From contig JBGTKH010000275.1 in assembly GCA_041744735.1 (NCBI GenBank), positions 1 through 9,389 of the forward strand: a stretch of DNA of 9,389 nucleotides. Reading direction: 5' to 3'. The notes beneath the pieces were generated by a model that made no database searches, was not told the origin of the DNA, and saw only the letters and a list, made by a program, of their open reading frames with translations. Source of the DNA: JBGTKH01 sp041744735 (GTDB taxonomy: Bacteria; Planctomycetota; Planctomycetia; Pirellulales; Pirellulaceae). Positions 4,663 through 9,389 of this stretch are shown one piece after another. The position numbers were made by a program, and so were the translations under genes. The first letter of the stretch is position 1. Every line of letters begins with the position of its first letter.

Positions 4663-6546
4663 CTACGCCTCCGCCATGACCATTGGTCCGCACTCCGGCG
4701 GCGCCTGCTTCTCGGGCCGCGGCAAGCGCGGAGGGACCAGCAGGCGAATCTGTTCTTGAGCGTCCGCCAACGTCGCAACAACGATCGCATCGCAACCGAT
4801 GCGCTCCCTGGCCTTGTTCAGGTCGACTTGTGCATCCCACAACCCCACGACCAATTTCACTTTCGGAAGTCGACCGCGGAGGCGCCTGCAAAGGTAACGA
4901 GCATGCATCACCGCGGCGGGAGCTGTGGCGGAAATGCAGACCACGGCGGCGGTACGTGGATCGATAAGATCAATCATCTCGCCGGCCAGAGACGTAACCG
5001 AGACGGCCTGCACAAGGCAGCCCTTGGTCTCCAAGACTTGCGCGAGCATCATGGCGGCGATTTCATCCGCCTCGCTGCGAGCGGGCAGGCAGAAAATGGA
5101 AATCTGCGACGAGTCGGTGTCATCATCGCGACTGAAATCTTCGTCTGCCTCTTGCGCGTCCGCGGCGTCCTCTTTCGCTTGCATTTCCTGCTGACGCTCA
5201 CCTCGCTCTTCAAGCATCTCCTTCAGGCTTTCCATGATGAACTTGTGCTTGCTCTCGTTGAGATCGCCGAGTTGCCAATGCGTCTCGGTCAAAGCCAGTG
5301 CCGGGATGAGCACCGAGTCATAGACTTCAACGAGCGGCCGGTGCTCAAGATAATCCTCGAACAATTCCTCAGCCTCTTCCTGATCTCCCGCCAACAGACG
5401 CTGATAGATGCGATCCTTGGGCTCAAAGACCGGCTCGTTTCCCAGCAGAATGCCCAGAAAGGACAGTTGGGGAACGTGCTTGCCAACCACCAACAGGCAC
5501 ACGGTCAACGGCGTTGCCAGCAGCAACCCCACGGGTCCCCACAACCACATCCAGAAGACAGCCGCCACCAGGACCGCCACCGCCGACACGCCGGTGTGCT
5601 TGCCATACAGCCAGGGCTCCAGGACGTTGCCCCAGAAAAGCTCCAGCACCACGAACAGCCCAATGGTCAGTAGGGGCACTATCCAGTCCGGCGAGATGGC
5701 CATCGACAGGCCAATCGGCATTGCCGCGGCAATCCACGAGCCGATGTACGGAATAAACTTCAATGCCATGGTCAGGATTCCCCACAAGATGGCATTGGGC
5801 ACGCCGATCAGGAACAGCCCGATGGCAACGAAGATGCCAAACGTTGCATTGAGGATAAATAGCATGGACAGATAGCGGCTGACCCGCGCGCCGGCGTCTT
5901 CCAGCATCTGCGTGGTCAAGGTCACGTGGCCTTTTCCAACCAGGTGAATGAAACGATCGCGCATATCCTCTCGCCGGATCAGGAAGAACACCACGAGCAC
6001 GATGATGATGCCGGCGGTGCCCAACACCTCGACCAGCGTGCCGAACATGCCGCCAAAAACTTGGAGTGGGCTCGCCGGCGAAGAAATGACGCGGACCGCG
6101 TAGGACCGATTGTTGATCCCTTGGCTTTCGTTGACCTGTTCGGCTGGCGAGAGACTCGGGTCCATTCCCTCGGCTGTCTTTGTCACCTTGCTCAGCGCGG
6201 CGACGGCATACTCGTTCACCGAGCGTAGCTTCGCCTCGATGTTGTGTTGGTATTCGGGGATTTTGGGGACCAAGTGGGTCATCTGAACGGCTGCCGTCCA
6301 GACCACAATCCCCAGCAGAGTAAAGCCCAGGCTGGCCGTCACCAACACCGCCGGGATGCGGCCCAGCCTCCGCCGTTCCAGCCAGTCGCACACCGGGCTC
6401 AACAGGAAGCTCAACAGCACCGCCAGCGTCAAGGGAATCAGCACCCCCTTGGCCAAATAAAGTGCCGCAATCACCACGGCGATCGACGCCAGCGTCAACA
6501 TCCACGTCGATTTCGCGATTTTGTCCAAGCTTGCCATAGGATTCAT
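4663..6546 (-). CDS. AI-2E family permease with B12-binding-like cytoplasmic tail
   Basis: This 627-aa inner-membrane protein has two parts. Residues 10-370 are a full AI-2E/PerM-type permease: paired N-terminal helices (15-33, 35-50), a helix at about 65-87, an extracytoplasmic region (about 92-165), then IIIVLVVFFLIRREDMRDRF (180-199), a re-entrant and helical part with LKFIPYIGSWIAA (262-274), and closing helices with GPVGLLLATPLT (337-348). Substrates of the family vary; quorum-signal export is not implied. The tail, about 375-627, has a helical segment (RLLAGDQEEAEELFEDYL, 383-400; VYDSVLIPALALTE, 408-421) resembling the cap of B12-binding modules, an acidic linker (455-480) and a Rossmann-like domain (ISIFCLPARSEADEIAAMML, 482-501; VGLWDA, 567-572). 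The cobalamin motif DxHxxG is absent. The start is ATG 6546 or, equally plausible, Met4. It lies 28 bases after the 62-aa gene. Confidence 0.93.
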   Translation of the reverse strand: MNPMASLDKIAKSTWMLTLASIAVVIAALYLAKGVLIPLTLAVLLSFLLSPVCDWLERRRLGRIPAVLVTASLGFTLLGIVVWTAAVQMTHLVPKIPEYQHNIEAKLRSVNEYAVAALSKVTKTAEGMDPSLSPAEQVNESQGINNRSYAVRVISSPASPLQVFGGMFGTLVEVLGTAGIIIVLVVFFLIRREDMRDRFIHLVGKGHVTLTTQMLEDAGARVSRYLSMLFILNATFGIFVAIGLFLIGVPNAILWGILTMALKFIPYIGSWIAAAMPIGLSMAISPDWIVPLLTIGLFVVLELFWGNVLEPWLYGKHTGVSAVAVLVAAVFWMWLWGPVGLLLATPLTVCLLVVGKHVPQLSFLGILLGNEPVFEPKDRIYQRLLAGDQEEAEELFEDYLEHRPLVEVYDSVLIPALALTETHWQLGDLNESKHKFIMESLKEMLEERGERQQEMQAKEDAADAQEADEDFSRDDDTDSSQISIFCLPARSEADEIAAMMLAQVLETKGCLVQAVSVTSLAGEMIDLIDPRTAAVVCISATAPAAVMHARYLCRRLRGRLPKVKLVVGLWDAQVDLNKARERIGCDAIVVATLADAQEQIRLLVPPRLPRPEKQAPPECGPMVMAEA

Positions 6547-6574
6547 TGTCTTGTGGTGCGCGATACGTCACGCT

Positions 6575-6763
6575 CTACCATGGCTTCAGTTTCCATCCCA
6601 ACACGATGCCGATGCCTAAGCACCAGAGCGCGACGACTTCTGGCCGTTCGCGGGCGTATTGCCGAAAGTATTCGACCAAGTCGCTGGATGGCCGGAGCCT
6701 CTCGCCCGGCTGGTGAATGTCCTGATCATTTTGTGTTGCTGGGTATGTTTGTTCGTCGTTCAT
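6575..6763 (-). CDS. 62-aa membrane-anchored protein (YqjD-like anchor)
   Basis: The product is a 62-aa protein. It has a polar, acidic N-terminal half (MNDEQTYPATQNDQD), a short amphipathic helix (DLVEYFRQYARERPE) and one C-terminal hydrophobic helix with small residues (VALWCLGIGIVLGWKLKPW, about 44-62). Pro before a glycine-spaced helix and a basic end resemble the membrane anchor of ElaB/YqjD/DUF883 proteins, but the ribosome-binding-type helical body is missing. The ATG at 6763 has GGAGG 8 bases upstream, which rules out the TTG at 6778 that overlaps this site. The start overlaps the stop of the holin-like gene as ATGA, so translation is probably coupled. The AI-2E permease gene follows 28 bases on. 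The function is unknown; the position recalls small genes such as yqjK after yqjE. Confidence 0.8.
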   Translation of the reverse strand: MNDEQTYPATQNDQDIHQPGERLRPSSDLVEYFRQYARERPEVVALWCLGIGIVLGWKLKPW

Positions 6764-7245
6764 GTCACGGTCCTCCAAGAGTTATCGAAACCATTGCTTC
6801 GTGTGATCCGGCTACGTTCGAGCACTTTCTTTATCCAACGCAGGTTGCGGACTAGTTCTTGCTGCGAGCGTTGCATAACAGCCAAACGCTTGCGGACTTG
6901 GAACCAGCCGATGACGCACAGCAGCGCGCTCAAAACTGCTCCCACCACGGCCGCCACCAGAAATCCCGCGGCGTAGGATGTTCCCAAGACCTGGATGAGC
7001 AACAGAGCCAAAGCTGTCAGCGCGACGGGAAAGCAGGCCAAGCCCAGCGCCACGCCGCATAGCAAGACGATGCCTGGAAGGAGCACACGCTGGCCGCATT
7101 CCTGCACGTCGGCGACAAGAAGCTCGGCCTGCAATTCCGCCAAGGTCAACACGTCGTGCGCGAACTCGCCCACGTCTCGTGCCAGGGCCCTTGGGGCGGT
7201 CTCCGGTAAGCCGTTCTGCTCGCTTATCTTCTTTTGATTACCCAT
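6760..7245 (-). CDS. YqjE-like / phage-holin-III family membrane protein
   Basis: This 161-aa membrane protein has the plan of Pfam Phage_holin_3_6, the family of E. coli YqjE. An amphipathic helix (ARDVGEFAHDVLTLAELQAE, 22-41) with the usual LxLAELQAEL pattern is followed by a long hydrophobic hairpin (about 54-86 and 92-115) rich in Gly and Ala, then a basic helix (VRKRLAVMQRSQQELVRN, 117-134). Despite the family name, nothing here suggests phage lysis; chromosomal members are envelope-stress proteins found next to yqjD-type genes, as here. The ATG at 7245 has AGGGA 10 bases upstream and lies inside the end of the preceding gene (22-base overlap). The longer TTG start at 7266 is less likely. 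The stop overlaps the next start as ATGA. Confidence 0.85.
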   Translation of the reverse strand: MGNQKKISEQNGLPETAPRALARDVGEFAHDVLTLAELQAELLVADVQECGQRVLLPGIVLLCGVALGLACFPVALTALALLLIQVLGTSYAAGFLVAAVVGAVLSALLCVIGWFQVRKRLAVMQRSQQELVRNLRWIKKVLERSRITRSNGFDNSWRTVT

Positions 7246-7436
7246 CCTAGAAGAATCCCTATGCAAAATGCCGCACCGATTCCCGTCACAGGGTGCTCTT
7301 GGACATACGTTTCGACTTGACTCATCCGATAAGCGATCTGGTTTTGAGCCACGTTACGCAACTTTTGAAAAGCTGGTTGCGACGGTTGGCTGTTCCGCCT
7401 CGAAGCCGGCAGATAATCAGGAATGCGGTTCTTCAT
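7224..7436 (-). CDS. 70-aa membrane-anchored protein (YqjD/DUF883-like C-terminus)
   Basis: The product is a 70-aa protein. It has a basic N-terminus (MKNRIPDYLPASRRN), an amphipathic helix (QKLRNVAQNQIAYRMSQVET, 24-43) and one glycine-spaced hydrophobic helix ending in arginines (EHPVTGIGAAFCIGILLGWV, 47-66, then IKRR). The HP-G-G-GILLGW pattern matches the C-terminal anchor of ElaB/YqjD/DUF883 proteins, which hold ribosomes at the inner membrane in stationary-phase E. coli; the N-terminal body is much shorter than theirs. The ATG at 7434-7436 overlaps the preceding stop as ATGA, and AGGA lies 10 bases upstream, so coupling to the 137-aa gene is likely. Together with the YqjE-like gene that follows, it forms a yqjD-yqjE-type pair. 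A true ribosome-binding role is not shown. Confidence 0.82.
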   Translation of the reverse strand: MKNRIPDYLPASRRNSQPSQPAFQKLRNVAQNQIAYRMSQVETYVQEHPVTGIGAAFCIGILLGWVIKRR

Positions 7437-7846
7437 GGTTGATCGTCCTGTGGTGACTTGGCGGCCTGGGTGGCAAAGAGTTTGCCGGCTTGTTGCCCGA
7501 CAAATGCTGAAACTCCCCGCAACACCAGATTACCCACAAACGCCAGCAGAATGCCGCGCGCGCCGCCTTTCGGTGGCGAGTTCGCCGTCACGAGCAAGCG
7601 GCTCTGATTTGCTAACTCGGCAAGCGTCTGGGCATCCGGTTGCATCCCATAAGGGCGCCGCGGAACGATCCAGTATCCTACGGCCAAAGCGGCTCCCAAA
7701 CAGACCCACGGATAGCTCCTCACGTAAGAGCGCCACTCACCCATGTCACGGGCGCCCTCGACGATCAACTGGACGTCTTCGTCCAACTCACAGCGCACCG
7801 CTTCCATGCGCTGCCGGATCGCTTGAGTTTCTGGCGAATTGTGCAT
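7433..7846 (-). CDS. 137-aa membrane protein, DUF3618-like N-terminus
   Basis: The product is a 137-aa protein. Its N-terminal helical part reads SPETQAIRQRMEAVRCELDE (4-23), then DVQLIVEGARDMGEWR, in the style of DUF3618 proteins (a short SPE-IR-RME-R-LDE helix). The first hydrophobic segment (YPWVCLGAALAVGYWIVP, 45-62) is followed by a polar stretch and a second, weaker one (GILLAFVGNLVLRGVSAFVG, 98-117). The tail is polar. The ATG at 7846 with GGAG 6 bases upstream is preferred over the GTG at 7858, which would place the Shine-Dalgarno inside the gene. It begins 33 bases after the 93-aa gene and ends overlapping the 70-aa gene, so it heads a tightly coupled run. No enzymatic motif is visible and the function is unknown. 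Confidence 0.82.
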   Translation of the reverse strand: MHNSPETQAIRQRMEAVRCELDEDVQLIVEGARDMGEWRSYVRSYPWVCLGAALAVGYWIVPRRPYGMQPDAQTLAELANQSRLLVTANSPPKGGARGILLAFVGNLVLRGVSAFVGQQAGKLFATQAAKSPQDDQP

Positions 7847-7879
7847 CACCTTCTCCACGGCTTGTTCCTTGTGCCCTCA

Positions 7880-8161
7880 TTAAGAGATGTGTTTCGATAA
7901 CGACTCAGGTAGGACGCCCGCGATCGCGTCCAGCATTTGGCGACCAAGTTTTTCTGCTGCGAGCTCGGTCCGCCGTCCAAAAGACGGAGGCGGCACGACG
8001 GGCCCGCCGAGTATGCTTCCCAGAGCCACACCGACCCCCAAACCAATGCCAAAGACGACGAGAACCGACGACAGCGGGTAATGGCTTACCAGCCCCTCGG
8101 GTTTCGTTACCGCATGTGCCACGGTCGGCCCAGTCGGCTTCCTCTTTTGTCCAGTGCTCAT
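7880..8161 (-). CDS. 93-aa small membrane protein, unrecognised
   Basis: I do not recognise a named family. The 93-aa product has a basic, disordered-looking N-terminus (MSTGQKRKPTGPTVAH) and one glycine-zipper helix (LVVFGIGLGVGVALGSILGG, 34-53) preceded by HYP. A proline stretch (VVPPPSF) and a helical C-terminal domain (RRTELAAEKLGRQMLDAIAG, 63-82) follow. Unlike its neighbours, the soluble part follows the helix rather than preceding it. AAGGGTG lies about 5 bases before the ATG at 8161. It sits 118 bases after the CsbD-type gene and 33 bases before the 137-aa gene, so it probably starts the second transcript or joins both. A scaffold or anchor role is a guess from the context only. Confidence 0.75.
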   Translation of the reverse strand: MSTGQKRKPTGPTVAHAVTKPEGLVSHYPLSSVLVVFGIGLGVGVALGSILGGPVVPPPSFGRRTELAAEKLGRQMLDAIAGVLPESLSKHIS

Positions 8162-8237
8162 TTCATCACCCTTTCCTCTGAAGACTTAGTTTCTTGCCAC
8201 AAGGGCTGGGCTAAGCACAGCGCCAATTGTGTTGCAC

Positions 8238-8252
8238 CGTGTCCTTGACACG
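8238..8252. repeat. small hairpin downstream of the CsbD gene
   Basis: CGTGTC and GACACG (8238-8243 and 8247-8252) form a perfect 6-bp stem with a 3-base loop, about 28 bases after the CsbD gene stop. It could help end or stabilise that transcript. No U-run is present, so a terminator call is weak. The surrounding 8162-8279 shows no open frame worth calling. Confidence 0.35.
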
Positions 8253-8279
8253 TTGACATACATCATCGCGTTTGTGTGT

Positions 8280-8696
8280 TTAGCGCCGCAAAAGCAGGCC
8301 CACGACCACTCCCGTAACGACGCCGGCACCGAAACAAACCGCCAACGATTCGGCAGGGCGTTGCCGCACCATGCCCTCGACTTCGGCATACCCTTCACGC
8401 ACTGATTCGGCGGCTTGTTGGGACATCTCCTGGACAGAATCCGCCGCCTGCTGGGCATAAGTTCGAACCGTCTCGCCGGCCCCGCTGATCGCGTCGGCGC
8501 CGTTCGACGTGAACTGCTCGAAAAACTGCTCGATGCTTTCTCGTGCCGCGCCCGTTTTTTGCTGGATCGCGCCGACAAACTGTTCCACATTGCCATTGAA
8601 AATCGTCAGGTCGTCATCCGTGAGCGAACCCCACTTGCTGCGCAGCTTGCCTTTGATCTCGTTCCAATTTCCCTGAAGTGTTTGTTGGTTAATCAT
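8280..8696 (-). CDS. CsbD-domain protein with YqjD-like tail and membrane anchor
   Basis: The product is 138 aa with two parts. Residues 1-60 are a CsbD/YjbJ domain: LQGNWNEIKGKLRSKWGSLT (7-26) with the family's W-EIKGKL-KWG-LTDDDL pattern, then GNVEQFVGAIQQKTG (35-49). CsbD proteins are abundant general-stress proteins, sigma-B dependent in Bacillus. Residues 61-112 are Ala/Gln/Glu-rich repeating amphipathic helix (AQQAADSVQEMSQQAAESVR at 81-100), and 113-138 is a single glycine-spaced helix ending LLLRR, as in ElaB/YqjD/DUF883 proteins. CsbD alone is usually about 60-70 aa and soluble, so this is a membrane-tethered fusion. AAGG lies 8 bases before the ATG at 8696. It follows the 17M-like gene after 152 bases and may have its own promoter. 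Confidence 0.93.
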   Translation of the reverse strand: MINQQTLQGNWNEIKGKLRSKWGSLTDDDLTIFNGNVEQFVGAIQQKTGAARESIEQFFEQFTSNGADAISGAGETVRTYAQQAADSVQEMSQQAAESVREGYAEVEGMVRQRPAESLAVCFGAGVVTGVVVGLLLRR

Positions 8697-8801
8697 AATC
8701 CTGACCTTTTCCTTTCATGAAAAATCATCGATTATTACGTCGACGAAGGTCACTCACCGACTCCGTCGATCATCTTGAAAATCTTCTCCAGTTTCCTACA
8801 T

Positions 8802-8824
8802 TCGTGGCGGAGACGTCGCCACGA
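8802..8824 (-). terminator. hairpin after the 17M-like stress gene
   Basis: TCGTGGCG (8802-8809) and CGCCACGA (8817-8824) pair perfectly over 8 bp around a 7-base loop, 25 bases beyond the stop of the stress gene. No U-run follows, so termination is only one option. The CGTGGCG/CGCCACG core is shared with the hairpin at 3722-3753, hinting at a common palindromic element. The rest of 8697-8848 holds no supportable gene; part of it is probably the CsbD promoter region. Confidence 0.4.
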
Positions 8825-8848
8825 TTAAAGGCACGTCCGTGTTTTCAC

Positions 8849-9373
8849 CTAGTCGCCACTCGGCACCGCGGCCTCACCTGCGGTGGTGATATCCTTCGCA
8901 CCGGCACGCTCAAAGATTTCTTTGGCGCGCTTCGTCTCGTTACTATCTTCGGAATGAACAGAAATGAGGGAGCTTCCCGCTTTCACCTTTCCCTCATATT
9001 TCTTGGCTTCGAATTCCGGAATACCCATTCCGACCAGCGCGCCTGTGAGACCGCCGACCGTGCCGCCCACCGCCGCGCCGCCCAGAGCGGCCATAATCGG
9101 GCCAGCGGCAATAAAGGGGCCGAGGCCGGGAATCGCCAACGCCCCGATGCCGGCCAGCCAGCCCAAGGCACCTCCTAATACAGCACCGGTCCCAGCTCCG
9201 GTTGCGGCACCTTCCGGAGCCTTGGTGTTGTGTTCATGCGCGAAGTCTCTCGTCCCTCCCTTGTCCGCCATCAAAACGGAAATGTCGTTGCCCGAGAAAC
9301 CAGCAGTCTGCAAATTGCGAATGATGGTGTCGGTCTGAGAAACTGTCGCCGTGCAAAAAACGGATTTGGACAT
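8849..9373 (-). CDS. general stress protein, YflT/17M-like, glycine-zipper core
   Basis: The product is 174 aa. The N-terminal alpha/beta part (SVFCTATVSQTDTIIRNLQT, 4-23; GFSGNDISVLMAD, 25-37) matches the pattern of YflT/17M heat-induced stress domains, in which a short domain senses or binds an unknown partner. A long Gly/Ala-rich membrane-like core follows (55-118: GAATGAGTGAVLGGALGWLA at 55-74 and AALGGAAVGGTVGGLTGALV at 95-114) with IPGLGPFIAAGPI between its two halves. The C-terminal part (GIPEFEAKKYEGKVKAGSSL, 117-136) recalls the second half of ferredoxin-like domains in such proteins. AAGGA lies 7 bases before the ATG at 9373, 16 bases from the window edge. The protein probably sits at or in the membrane. 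I am confident of the stress-protein type but less so of the exact Pfam family. Confidence 0.85.
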   Translation of the reverse strand: MSKSVFCTATVSQTDTIIRNLQTAGFSGNDISVLMADKGGTRDFAHEHNTKAPEGAATGAGTGAVLGGALGWLAGIGALAIPGLGPFIAAGPIMAALGGAAVGGTVGGLTGALVGMGIPEFEAKKYEGKVKAGSSLISVHSEDSNETKRAKEIFERAGAKDITTAGEAAVPSGD

Positions 9374-9389
9374 GATTAGATCCTTTGCA

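Noticed and set aside
4756..5673. Plus-strand open frame of 305 codons
   Set aside because: It lies opposite the permease tail and last helices; the product is rich in Gln, His and Arg with no domain, as expected for an antisense shadow of a GC-rich gene.
5423..6571. Minus-strand open frame of 382 codons
   Set aside because: It is a different frame of the AI-2E permease gene, whose own frame shows clear membrane helices and family motifs.
6760..7245. Phage holin annotation implying a prophage
   Set aside because: No other phage gene, integrase or attachment repeat is visible; the gene sits among stress genes as yqjE does.
7423..8181. Plus-strand open frame of 252 codons
   Set aside because: It is antisense to two supported genes with good starts and couplings; composition is Arg/Ser/Pro-rich without motifs.
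8244..8258. Twofold TTGACA-like direct repeat on the plus strand
   Set aside because: It faces away from all genes, has no matching -10, and overlaps the small hairpin at 8238-8252.

Overview
All of the supportable genes in this 9.4 kb window lie on the minus strand, so transcription runs from position 9389 toward 1. The gene types suggest a bacterium carrying a cell-envelope and general-stress island. The long N-terminal arm of the sigma factor, the small one- and two-helix membrane proteins and the dispersed-looking palindromes together resemble Planctomycetes (Pirellula/Rhodopirellula-like). That assignment is inference from remembered patterns, not a database result.

In transcription order, the first block (9373-7880) holds a YflT/17M-like general stress protein with a glycine-zipper core, a CsbD-domain protein fused to a YqjD-like tail and membrane anchor, and a 93-residue small membrane protein. 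The second block (7846-4663) is tightly packed. A 137-aa protein is followed by a 70-aa anchor protein (ATGA overlap), a 161-aa YqjE/phage-holin-like protein (overlap), a 62-aa anchor protein (ATGA overlap) and, after 28 bases, a 627-aa AI-2E-family permease with a B12-binding-like cytoplasmic tail. This recalls the yqjD-yqjE layout of enterobacteria.

The third block (4598-2589) has a 54-aa DUF3309 protein, a coiled-coil lipoprotein, a small membrane protein that appears frameshifted, a GlsB/YeaQ/YmgE protein and a low-affinity iron permease family protein. Hairpins separate several of these genes, including a 22-bp perfect inverted repeat at 3061-3126.

The last block (2464-28) has a degraded two-helix membrane protein remnant, a divergent sigma-70 family factor, an unrecognised 80-aa protein and a ferredoxin/flavodoxin-NADP+ reductase. 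The sigma factor keeps the RpoD -35-reading helix, but its -10-reading helix has changed residues and it has almost no region 3. A reasonable inference is that this sigma factor directs some or all of the envelope-stress genes, with the reductase supplying redox capacity. Nothing in the sequence alone proves that link. No tRNA, rRNA, CRISPR array, transposase or integrase was seen.
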